From NCBI GenBank assembly GCA_029003555.1, contig JAQYCE010000074.1, forward strand, positions 1 to 45,889: a stretch of DNA of 45,889 nucleotides. The letters run 5' to 3'. Below, piece after piece: positions 16,322 to 24,231 of the stretch (the first letter of the stretch is position 1; every line of letters starts with the position of its first letter). Position numbers and translations under genes: made by a program. The DNA comes from Bacillota bacterium. GTDB taxonomy: Bacteria; Bacillota; Clostridia; Tissierellales; Peptoniphilaceae. The notes under the pieces are model-generated. The model searched no databases. It saw only the letters and a program-made list of their open reading frames with translations, and was not told where the DNA came from.

Positions 16322-17484
16322 TGGCCATTGATGCATTGCTCAAGGACTTTAACGAAATTGCCAACAACCCCAAGGCCCAGCTGGCCTCCTACAAATCTCA
16401 GGGCTACAAGGCCATTGGCTGCATGCCCTACTATTGCCCTGAAGAGCTGGTCCATGCCGCCGGTATGGTTCCCTTCGGCCTCTGGGGAACCAACGACAAG
16501 TACATCTCCCTGGCCAAGGAATACTGCGCTTCTTTCTATTGTTCTTTAGCTCAGTTGGATTTGGAAATGCTATTGGATGGAACCCTGGATGACCTGGACG
16601 GGGTCATCACCTCCGTTCTCTGTGACACCCTCCGGCCCATGAGCCAGAATATCCGGGTAGCCATGGAGAAGATGGGAAAGATGCCGGTCATCTTCCTGGC
16701 CCACCCCCAGAACCGGGCTAAGGAATATGGAATTCGCTATAGCATTTCCCAGTATAAGAATGTCAAGGAAGAACTGGAGAAGATTGCCGGCAAGGAAATC
16801 ACCGACCAGGCATTAAGCGAAACCATCAAGGTCTACAACAGGAACCGACAGGCCCGGAGGAAGTTCGTCAAGTTGGTTGCCGACCATCCCGAAGCCGTTT
16901 CCGCTGTGGACCGGGGAGCTGTTTTGAAGGCTTCTTACTTTATGCGGAAGGAAGACCACACCGAGTTGCTGGAGGAGTTGAATAAAGAACTGGAAGCCCT
17001 CCCAGAATCCAATTGGCAGGGGGTCCGTCTGGTAACTTCAGGCATTATCTGTGATAATCCCACCCTCCTCTCCATCTTTGACAAGAACGACATTGCCATT
17101 GTTGCCGACGATGTGGCCAGTGAATCCCGGTCCTTCCGGGTGGATGCGCCGGAAGAAGGAGACCCCATGGAAGCTCTGGCCCGCCAATTCGGTGCTCAGG
17201 ACTATGACGTCCTTCTTTATGATGAAGAATCCCATCAAAACCGTCGGGCGGATTATGTGGTAAACTTGGTAAAGGAAAATAAGGCCGACGGTCTGGTCGT
17301 GTTCATGATGACCTTCTGCGACCCTGAGGAGATGGAGTATCCCTATCTCAATAAGGCCTTGAATGATGCCGGGGTCCGCCATGTCAAGATCGGTGTGGAT
17401 ATGCAGATGAGGGACTTCGGACAGCTTGAGACGGCTCTTCAGGCCTTGGCTGATGAGGTGAAGGCCAACAAAGCCATCTTCTAA
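16321..17484 (+). CDS. hgdB: (R)-2-hydroxyglutaryl-CoA dehydratase beta subunit
   Basis: A 387-residue second dehydratase subunit of the HgdB/FldC family, expected to hold a [4Fe-4S] cluster next to the alpha subunit. Visible family parts are IGCMPYYCPEELVHAAGMVPFGLWG near residues 32-56 with Cys34 and Cys39, EYCASFYCSLAQ, and the C-terminal HVKIGVDMQMRDFGQLETALQA. It overlaps hgdA by one base. hgdC follows after 19 bases. Confidence 0.95.
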   Translation: MAIDALLKDFNEIANNPKAQLASYKSQGYKAIGCMPYYCPEELVHAAGMVPFGLWGTNDKYISLAKEYCASFYCSLAQLDLEMLLDGTLDDLDGVITSVLCDTLRPMSQNIRVAMEKMGKMPVIFLAHPQNRAKEYGIRYSISQYKNVKEELEKIAGKEITDQALSETIKVYNRNRQARRKFVKLVADHPEAVSAVDRGAVLKASYFMRKEDHTELLEELNKELEALPESNWQGVRLVTSGIICDNPTLLSIFDKNDIAIVADDVASESRSFRVDAPEEGDPMEALARQFGAQDYDVLLYDEESHQNRRADYVVNLVKENKADGLVVFMMTFCDPEEMEYPYLNKALNDAGVRHVKIGVDMQMRDFGQLETALQALADEVKANKAIF

Positions 17485-17503
17485 ACGGAGTGGGAGTGAA
17501 GCT

Positions 17504-18292
17504 ATGATCTATACCATGGGCCTGGATATTGGCTCTTCCGCCTGCAAGAGCATTATCTTAGTGGACGGAAAAGAAATCGTCGGAAAGTCTTTGATCCCGG
17601 TAGGAACCGGGACCTCCGGGCCCATGCGGGCCTTTGACGGAGTCCTGGAAGATGCGGGTTTGACCATCGATGACATATCCTTTTTGTTGACGACCGGTTA
17701 TGGGCGCAATACCTTCGAAAGGGCGGATGGACAGATGTCTGAGCTATCCTGCCATGCCAAGGGAGCCTGCTATCTCTTTCCGGACGTCCAGACGGTGATC
17801 GATATCGGGGGTCAAGATGTTAAGGTCATCCAGATTTCCAATGGGGCTATGGTAAACTTTCAGATGAATGACAAGTGTGCAGCAGGGACGGGACGGTTCT
17901 TGGATGTCATGTCCCGGATTTTGGAAGTGGATGTGTCCGACCTCGACAAGTTGGCCGCCCAGTCCACGGAACAGATCTCCATTTCGTCCACCTGTACGGT
18001 CTTTGCGGAAAGTGAAGTGATCAGCCAGCTGGCTAAGGGGGTCCATAAGGCGGATATTGCCAACGGGGTCCACTGGGCCATTACTGCCCGGGTGGTCGGC
18101 CTGGCCCGCCGTATCGGGATCCGGGACCGGGTGGTCATGACCGGTGGAGTTGCCCAGAACAAGGGGGTCGTCCACGCCCTGAGTCAGCAGCTCAAGCATG
18201 AGGTATCCACCTCCGAACTTTCCCAATACGTCGGCGCCTTGGGGGCGGCTATCTACGCCTATGCCAAGGTCCGGGCCCAGGCTCAGAATTAA
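17504..18292 (+). CDS. hgdC: Activator of 2-hydroxyglutaryl-CoA dehydratase (archerase ATPase)
   Basis: A 262-residue ASKHA-fold ATPase that injects one high-energy electron into the dehydratase at the cost of ATP. The phosphate loop GLDIGSSACKSIILV lies at the N-terminus. Cys125 (DKCAAGTG) and Cys164 (SSTCTVFAESE) are the two cysteines per monomer that hold the cluster across the dimer. VIDIGGQD and MTGGVAQNKGVV complete the nucleotide site. Its place after hgdAB differs from Acidaminococcus, where as I recall hgdC precedes hgdA. A roughly 100-base gap with a hairpin separates it from gcdD. Confidence 0.96.
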   Translation: MIYTMGLDIGSSACKSIILVDGKEIVGKSLIPVGTGTSGPMRAFDGVLEDAGLTIDDISFLLTTGYGRNTFERADGQMSELSCHAKGACYLFPDVQTVIDIGGQDVKVIQISNGAMVNFQMNDKCAAGTGRFLDVMSRILEVDVSDLDKLAAQSTEQISISSTCTVFAESEVISQLAKGVHKADIANGVHWAITARVVGLARRIGIRDRVVMTGGVAQNKGVVHALSQQLKHEVSTSELSQYVGALGAAIYAYAKVRAQAQN

Positions 18293-18315
18293 GGAGTTTG
18301 AATATATGAGGGAGT

Positions 18316-18331
18316 CCGCTTCCATAAGCGG
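18316..18331 (+). other. Hairpin between hgdC and gcdD
   Basis: CCGCTT-CCAT-AAGCGG, a 6-bp stem with a 4-base loop, followed by CCCC rather than T. It divides the dehydratase and decarboxylase-pump halves of the operon and may adjust their relative mRNA levels. Confidence 0.35.
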
Positions 18332-18391
18332 CCCCTTAATATAGAAATTATCACTGTTTATTGTTTTATGAACTGCGGAAACGAGGAAGCT

Positions 18392-18646
18392 ATGCCAAAC
18401 TATACCATTGCACAGGGACTGACGACTTCGCTCTTTTCGATCCTGATCGTCTTTGGCATCCTCATCCTGCTTTCCTTCATCATTTCCTTGTTGAAGTATG
18501 TTGGAAAGGAAGAAGAGGCCCCTGTCAAAAAAAGCAAGCCAAGCCCAAGTCGTCCTCAACCGGTGGTGGAAACCAGTCCCGGTCAGGACAGTGAACTGAT
18601 TGCTGCCATTGTCGCCAGCTGCCTGGCCAGCGAATCAAAAAATTAG
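18392..18646 (+). CDS. gcdD: Glutaconyl-CoA decarboxylase delta subunit (OadG-like)
   Basis: An 84-residue small membrane subunit. One strong hydrophobic segment (about residues 12-36) is followed by a Lys/Pro/Ser-rich linker and a conserved-looking C-terminal helix, ELIAAIVASCLAS, as in OadG/GcdD subunits that anchor the soluble carboxyltransferase to the Na+ pump. I choose ATG 18392 because GAGGA lies upstream; an in-frame ATG at 18368 has no ribosome binding site. The assignment depends on the hydrophobic pattern and the position before the biotin carrier gene. Confidence 0.85.
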   Translation: MPNYTIAQGLTTSLFSILIVFGILILLSFIISLLKYVGKEEEAPVKKSKPSPSRPQPVVETSPGQDSELIAAIVASCLASESKN

Positions 18647-18658
18647 TGAGGTGAATGT

Positions 18659-19066
18659 ATGAAAACTTTTATGGTAACTGTTGACGGTAAGAACTATGAA
18701 GTGACCCTGAAGGAAGTGGCGGAAGGCGCTGTTTCTTCACCGGCCGCCTCCGGTCCGATTTCCAGAGCTCCTGAAGCTCCTACTCCGGTTGCACCCGCTG
18801 CTCCTGCAGCACCTGCTGCTCCTGCCGCCCCGGCTCATGCCCCCTCAGGTAATGGCCAGGTGGAAACGGCGCCTATCCAAGGGAAGATCCTCCGGGTCGA
18901 GGCCCAGGCCGGTGACCATGTTGAAGCCGGTGATGTGGTCATGATCCTGGAAGCCATGAAGATGGAAAATGAAATTATGGCTCCGAAAGCCGGAACCATT
19001 GGTCAAATTTTTGTGTCGGATGGAGAGACCGTTGATGCAGGTGCTGACCTTTATTCATTAGAATAG
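18659..19066 (+). CDS. gcdC: Biotin carrier subunit of glutaconyl-CoA decarboxylase
   Basis: A 135-residue biotinyl protein. A short N-terminal part is joined by an Ala/Pro linker (about residues 38-62, repeated PAA units) to a biotinyl domain with EAMKMEN, in which Lys101 is the biotin attachment site. It carries the carboxyl from GcdA to the membrane subunit GcdB. It begins 12 bases after gcdD behind GAGG. The repeated linker DNA is prone to slippage, so its length may vary between strains. Confidence 0.95.
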   Translation: MKTFMVTVDGKNYEVTLKEVAEGAVSSPAASGPISRAPEAPTPVAPAAPAAPAAPAAPAHAPSGNGQVETAPIQGKILRVEAQAGDHVEAGDVVMILEAMKMENEIMAPKAGTIGQIFVSDGETVDAGADLYSLE

Positions 19067-19077
19067 AGAGGTAGACT

Positions 19078-20190
19078 ATGGTTGATATGTTAAAGGATCT
19101 CTTTCTGTCCTCGGGGATTGCCGGGATGGATATTCGGTCCTTAATTATGATTGTGGTCGCCTGTACCTTGATCTACCTGGCCATCGCGAAGGAATATGAG
19201 CCCTACCTTCTGATTCCCATCGGTTTCGGGATGCTCCTGGCCAACCTTCCCTTTGCCGGTTTGGTGGACGAGGGGGGACTCCTGGATGTCCTCTATAAGG
19301 GCGTAAGCCTGGGCATCTACCCACCCCTCATCTTTATGGGCGTTGGTGCCTCCACAGACTTTGGCCCCCTGATTGCCAATCCCAAGTCCATGCTCTTAGG
19401 CGCTGCCGCCCAGATCGGCGTCTTTGGTGCCTTCCTGGGTGCCTTGGCTCTGGGTTTCAACCCCCAGGAAGCGGCTTCCATCGGAATTATCGGTGGGGCA
19501 GACGGTCCGACCGCCCTCTACCTGACTTCCAAGTTGGCTCCCCACCTCTTAGGAGCCATTGCTGTCGCCGCCTATTCCTACATGGCCCTGGTGCCCATCA
19601 TCCAGCCCCCCATCATGCGGGCTCTGACAACAAAGAAGGAACGCCAGGTCAAGATGGAATCCGTCCGCGTCGTGTCTAAGCGGGAGAAGATCTTATTCCC
19701 CATCATTGTCACCATCGTCGTTTCCTTGATCGTTCCCTCCGCAGCCCCCCTGATCGGGATGCTGATGATCGGGAACCTCTTTAAGGAATCGGGCGTCGTT
19801 CCCCACCTGGTCACTGCTGCCGCCGATATCATCATGTATGTGGTCACCATCCTCTTAGGCTTGACGGTTGGAGCGACGGCCACCGGGCCCTCCTTCCTGA
19901 CCGCTGAAACCCTGGGAATCATCCTCATGGGTCTGGTCGCCTTTTCTATTGCCACTGCAGCCGGTGTCCTCTTCGGAAAGCTCATGTACGTTCTTTCCGG
20001 AGGGAAGATCAACCCCCTCATCGGTGCTGCCGGCGTTTCCGCCGTTCCTATGGCTGCCCGGGTAGCCCAGAGGGTAGGTCAACAAGAAGATCCTTCCAAC
20101 TTCCTCCTCATGAACGCCATGGGCCCCAATGTGGCCGGCGTCATCGGTTCGGCTGTTGCAGCAGGACTTCTCCTGAACATGTTCGGCTGA
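19078..20190 (+). CDS. gcdB: Na+-pumping decarboxylase beta subunit
   Basis: A 370-residue polytopic membrane protein that decarboxylates carboxybiotin and exports Na+. Family features are the [18 protein letters not shown] segment near residues 138-155, whose aspartate belongs to the ion path, and the C-terminal [16 protein letters not shown]. About nine or more hydrophobic segments are visible. It is the last gene of the operon and is followed by a strong two-way terminator. The similar beta subunits of oxaloacetate and methylmalonyl-CoA decarboxylases are alternatives by sequence, but the operon fixes the glutaconyl-CoA role. Confidence 0.95.
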   Translation: MVDMLKDLFLSSGIAGMDIRSLIMIVVACTLIYLAIAKEYEPYLLIPIGFGMLLANLPFAGLVDEGGLLDVLYKGVSLGIYPPLIFMGVGASTDFGPLIANPKSMLLGAAAQIGVFGAFLGALALGFNPQEAASIGIIGGADGPTALYLTSKLAPHLLGAIAVAAYSYMALVPIIQPPIMRALTTKKERQVKMESVRVVSKREKILFPIIVTIVVSLIVPSAAPLIGMLMIGNLFKESGVVPHLVTAAADIIMYVVTILLGLTVGATATGPSFLTAETLGIILMGLVAFSIATAAGVLFGKLMYVLSGGKINPLIGAAGVSAVPMAARVAQRVGQQEDPSNFLLMNAMGPNVAGVIGSAVAAGLLLNMFG

Positions 20191-20211
20191 TGGAAAAACA
20201 GAATTGTCATA

Positions 20212-20245
20212 AAAAGAGCGAAGGGATTTTCCCTTCGCTCTTTTC
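20212..20245. terminator. Bidirectional terminator between gcdB and sbcC
   Basis: A 14-bp perfect stem, AAAAGAGCGAAGGG / CCCTTCGCTCTTTT, with an ATTTT loop. It has T-rich ends on both strands and separates two converging operons. Confidence 0.93.
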
Positions 20246-23083
20246 TTATTGAACCACAATTTCTAAGCCAGCGCCTTCGTTGCCTTGGCCCTTGGTTACC
20301 CGGATCTGTTTGGGGATGGTTTCCTGGAGTTCACTGACATGAGAAATGATGCCTACCAAGCGGGACCCCCGGGTCAGGGAGTCCAAGGCCGCCATGGCCT
20401 GGGCCAGGGTGTCCTCATCCAGGGACCCGAAGCCTTCATCCACAAAGAGGGCATCCAGCTGGATTCCACCGGCCCAGGCTTCCACCTCCTCCGAGAGGCC
20501 AAGGGCAAGGGAGAGGGAGGCAATAAATGTCTCCCCACCGGACAGGGACTTGACGGACCGGACCGACCCGTTGGCATGGTCAATGACCGCCAGGTCCAAA
20601 CCGGACTGGGACCGGAGGTCCTGGGGGTCCTCCTGGCGGATGAGGTCATACTGGCCGGAGGTCATCCGGGAGAAGTGAAGGTTGGCCCGGTCCAGGATCC
20701 GGTCAAAGAACCGCATTTGAACATAGGATTCCAGGCTGATCCTGGCCTTTCCGGGAATCTGACCGTTAGCGGTGGCGGAAAGGGGCTGGAGGAGGGTCCA
20801 TCTTTCTTCCGTGGCCTTGAGGTCATCTAAGACACTTCGAACCCTTTCTTCCGACTTCCGGTTGGAGGTCATCCGGTAGCGGATTTCCTCCAGGTTCTTC
20901 CTGGCCTCAGCCAGGTCTTCTTCCACTTCCCTTTCTTCAAGGAGGGCATCCTCGAGGGGATCCTGGCACAGGGCCTTCCGTCTTTTTTCCAGGGACTGGA
21001 CCTGGCCGATCAATGATTGAATTTGCTTTTCCAGGTCATGCAGGCCTTCTCGATTTACCCGGACTTCCTTTTCATAATTTTGGTAGTCCAACCTGCCTTT
21101 ATCCAAGGCTTCTTGTGCTTGCCCTTGGCTGGGATAGGGGAGGGATGCCAAGCCTTCCCTGATTTGGTCTTCCAGGTTTTGGACCTTGATCTTTAGGGCC
21201 ACGGCTTCTTCTCGCTTTGAAGCAAGTCGGGTCCTGGTTTCTTCCAATTTTTTAACGATAAGGGGGATCTCCTTCCGAAGTTTTTCCTGGTCCCGGATTT
21301 CTCGGTCCAATTCCTCTTCTTCAAGCCGGTATTTTTTAAGATCCTTCCCGGCTTGAGACCGGAGAGACATGATCCGGTTCTGATCCCCGTTGAGATGGCT
21401 TTCCCTGTCCTCGAGGGAATCCCCTCCGGCCAAGGAAAGGTCCAGGTCCTTTTCCAAGTCCCGGTAGGCCTTCTCTTTTTCCCTGTCCCCGGCCCGGAGG
21501 CCGGCCAATTGGGAGGCGGACTGACCGGCCTTGTCCTGGGCCTCTTTGGCCGCCTCATCCGCCCGGTCCACCTCCTCTTCACGGGGAGGATCCTGGGCCA
21601 GGTTAGCCGGCTGGGGGTGGTCCCTGGACCCACAGACCGGGCAGGGATCCCCTTGGGCCAGGTCACGGGCCATGAGTCCGGCCTGGGCGAGGCGGAAGGC
21701 CCGGCGGAGGGAGAGGGCATACTCATAAGCTCGACCCGCCTCCTTTTCTTCGAGAAGGTAGGATTCTTGAGCCTCCCGGATTTCTTTAGCCAGTACCATC
21801 CGTTCTTCCAGCAGATCCTTGAGTCGTTTCAGTTTTTTTAGGGCTTCTTCTTCTTTTTGGATGGCTTGGCCCAGGTCCCTTTTCTTTCGGTAGAGGTCAG
21901 CCAGGTCCTTTTGTCGGCCGGACTTTTCCTCTCTTTCCCGGTCCAGCTCGACCAGCTTCTCTTCCTCCTCATGGAGGATTTTTTCCAAACCCTCCAGCTG
22001 AGCCCGGTCCTCAGCCAGGCCCAAGTCTTTATCCTTCCATTTTTCATAGGCAGGGAGGAGGTTTTCCAGGCGGTTGTTTTCCATGAGGAGCCGGTCAAAG
22101 CTTTCCTTTTCTTCATCCAGCTTTTTCAGCTTATCTTCAAGAAGGACCTTATTTTGTTTTTTTTCTTCCACGGCCTCCTGAATACGAAGGGCCTCCTCCC
22201 GGTTTTCCTCCCTCTCCCGGATTTGGAGGACCCGGGCTTGGATTCTCTGGAGCTTTTCCTCCCTGACTTGGACCAATCCTTCAACTCGGACCAGTTCAGC
22301 CCGGTCCTCATCCTCTAAAAAAGAAAGGAAAGAGAGGAGGTCTTTTTCATCGAAAGGGCCCTCCTTAAAGGAGTCCAGACGGACTTGCTTGGACGGGAAA
22401 AGAGGGGTCATCTCATGGCCGGAGGGGTCATGGTCCATGACCAGGATCCCTTCAAGATATTGATGGAGACGGTTTTCTTCCTCCTTTCTCTCCTGGACCA
22501 GGCCGGCCAGGTCTTCCTTGACCAGGTCCTGGAAGCGGCGGAAGGGGTCGGTGTGGAAGAGCTTGCGGAAGATCTCCATGCGGTCCTTGGTCTCAGCAAA
22601 GAGGAGCTTGCGGAAGTCTCCCTGGGCGATCATGGCTATTTGGGCAAACTGGTCCCGGTTGACTCCTAAGAGCTCCTCGATATAGGGGGTTATCTCGCTG
22701 GTCTTGGCCATCAGCTTGCCGGAAGGGAGGGTCAGGCTGGCCCTGGTGGGCTGGAAGGTGGTTCCCCGGCCTCTTTTCTTGGGCCGCTCATAGGCCGGGG
22801 AACGCTTGATCCGGTAGATTTTATTTTTATAGGAAAAAGTGAAGTCCACGAAGGTCGGGCAGTCCGGGTCGGCATAGGTGGACCGGAGCATGGAGGGGTC
22901 CCGGTTGTCCCCGGAGGCCTGACCGAAGAGGGCGAAGGAAATTCCATCAAAGAGGGTGGTCTTGCCCGCACCGGTATCCCCGGAAATCAGATAGAGGCCG
23001 GAAGGCCCCAGGCGGCTGAAGTCAAGATGACATTCCCCGGCGTAGGGGCCAAAGGCGGATAGGGTGAGTTGAAGGGGTTTCAT
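20246..23083 (-). CDS. sbcC: Exonuclease subunit SbcC (Rad50-like ATPase)
   Basis: A 945-residue SMC/Rad50-type ATPase that works with SbcD to cut DNA hairpins and process double-strand breaks. It has Walker A GDTGAGKT (35-42), two long Glu/Lys/Arg-rich coiled-coil arms (about 170-460 and 500-760), the zinc-hook CPVC near residue 480, the signature SLSGGETF, and Walker B LDALFVDEGFGSLDE near the C-terminus. It is somewhat short for the family (often ~1,050), mostly through the coiled coil. Its ATG overlaps the sbcD stop as ATGA, so the pair is coupled. Confidence 0.95.
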   Translation of the reverse strand: MKPLQLTLSAFGPYAGECHLDFSRLGPSGLYLISGDTGAGKTTLFDGISFALFGQASGDNRDPSMLRSTYADPDCPTFVDFTFSYKNKIYRIKRSPAYERPKKRGRGTTFQPTRASLTLPSGKLMAKTSEITPYIEELLGVNRDQFAQIAMIAQGDFRKLLFAETKDRMEIFRKLFHTDPFRRFQDLVKEDLAGLVQERKEEENRLHQYLEGILVMDHDPSGHEMTPLFPSKQVRLDSFKEGPFDEKDLLSFLSFLEDEDRAELVRVEGLVQVREEKLQRIQARVLQIREREENREEALRIQEAVEEKKQNKVLLEDKLKKLDEEKESFDRLLMENNRLENLLPAYEKWKDKDLGLAEDRAQLEGLEKILHEEEEKLVELDREREEKSGRQKDLADLYRKKRDLGQAIQKEEEALKKLKRLKDLLEERMVLAKEIREAQESYLLEEKEAGRAYEYALSLRRAFRLAQAGLMARDLAQGDPCPVCGSRDHPQPANLAQDPPREEEVDRADEAAKEAQDKAGQSASQLAGLRAGDREKEKAYRDLEKDLDLSLAGGDSLEDRESHLNGDQNRIMSLRSQAGKDLKKYRLEEEELDREIRDQEKLRKEIPLIVKKLEETRTRLASKREEAVALKIKVQNLEDQIREGLASLPYPSQGQAQEALDKGRLDYQNYEKEVRVNREGLHDLEKQIQSLIGQVQSLEKRRKALCQDPLEDALLEEREVEEDLAEARKNLEEIRYRMTSNRKSEERVRSVLDDLKATEERWTLLQPLSATANGQIPGKARISLESYVQMRFFDRILDRANLHFSRMTSGQYDLIRQEDPQDLRSQSGLDLAVIDHANGSVRSVKSLSGGETFIASLSLALGLSEEVEAWAGGIQLDALFVDEGFGSLDEDTLAQAMAALDSLTRGSRLVGIISHVSELQETIPKQIRVTKGQGNEGAGLEIVVQ

Positions 23084-24213
23084 TGGTCCTCCTCTCCGAT
23101 GCGCTTGAAGACTTTTTTCACATAGGCCTTTTGGTCAGGGGACAGGGGCTTGCCGTTTTGGCTCTCATAAAAGCCGGAAAAGAGGTCGACATCCGACAGG
23201 TCTTCCCGGGCCTTAAGGTCGACAAAGGATTCGTGACGGGTCCGGCGATTATCCAAATCCATCCGCATGATCCGGGGATAGGCCTTCCTCAGCTTGGCCA
23301 GGGCCATGGGCGGAGTCTCCTCATCGGTCAGGATGGCCCGGATGTAGTCTTCCTTTTCCGGTCCGGAGGAGGGGGCGGCCGCTAAGAGGTCGTCCAGATT
23401 CCCCCGGATTTCCCGGAGGTCATGCCTGGGAATCAGGGGAAGGGTCCATACTTGGACCGTCCCCTTTTCTTCCAGGTTTACAACAGTGACGGACTTGACC
23501 TGGTTCTTCTCTGAAAAGGAATACTTGAGGGGGGATCCCGCATAGCGGAGGCGGGAGCTGAGGATGTTTTGGGGGCCATGGATGTGGCCTAAAGCGACAT
23601 AGTCAAAAACCTCAAAGACTGAAGCCGAGACATTGTCCGATCCGCCTACGATGACCCGCTCGGAATCCGACCGCTCCGCCCCGGTCACGAACTGGTGGGC
23701 TACAAGGAGGTTTCTTTCCCCGGGATCAAGGGAAAGATGGGCAATAGCGGTCCCGACGGCCTCGGTGTAGGAGGTGATTTCTTTCTCCGGAAATTGGGCT
23801 TGGACCAAACCGGGCCGGAGGTAGGGGAGGAGGTGGATATAGAGGGGACCATGGGTATCCTCCAGGACATAGGGGGCCTGGGGGCCTTGGTAGGCTGGGG
23901 CGATGTGGAGGCCCTCCCGGGACATAAGGCGGCTACCGAAAGCTAGCCTTTCCGGAGAGTCGTGGTTGCCGGGGATCATAAAGACATGGTCCACCCTTTG
24001 GGTCAGGTCCACTAAGAACCGGTCCAGGAGGTCCACCGCCTGGGCGGATGGGGTGGTTTTATCGTAGATGTCACCGGCCAGGAGGACGGCATCCGGTCCC
24101 TCCTTTTCGCAGAGGTCAAGGATTTGGCGGAGGATGTCCTCCTGGTCCTCCAGCATGGAAAAATCATGGACCCTTTTTCCCAGGTGGAGGTCAGCGAGGT
24201 GGAAAAATTTCAA
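23080..24213 (-). CDS. sbcD: Exonuclease subunit SbcD (Mre11-like nuclease)
   Basis: A 377-residue calcineurin-like phosphoesterase with the metal motifs HLADLHLGK (6-14), LLAGDIYD, PGNHDSPERL and GHIHGPQ. It forms the nuclease half of SbcCD. The start is TTG 24213, preceded on the minus strand by AAGGGAG. The frame is 18 bases downstream of the rqcH stop and overlaps sbcC by four bases, so all three genes probably share one transcript. Confidence 0.95.
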   Translation of the reverse strand: MKFFHLADLHLGKRVHDFSMLEDQEDILRQILDLCEKEGPDAVLLAGDIYDKTTPSAQAVDLLDRFLVDLTQRVDHVFMIPGNHDSPERLAFGSRLMSREGLHIAPAYQGPQAPYVLEDTHGPLYIHLLPYLRPGLVQAQFPEKEITSYTEAVGTAIAHLSLDPGERNLLVAHQFVTGAERSDSERVIVGGSDNVSASVFEVFDYVALGHIHGPQNILSSRLRYAGSPLKYSFSEKNQVKSVTVVNLEEKGTVQVWTLPLIPRHDLREIRGNLDDLLAAAPSSGPEKEDYIRAILTDEETPPMALAKLRKAYPRIMRMDLDNRRTRHESFVDLKAREDLSDVDLFSGFYESQNGKPLSPDQKAYVKKVFKRIGEEDQ

Positions 24214-24231
24214 GGCAGGCTCCCTTCAAGG

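Noticed and set aside
18316..18331. Hairpin after hgdC as an operon terminator
   Set aside because: The stem is only 6 bp and is followed by CCCC, not a T tract; the decarboxylase genes need the upstream promoter.
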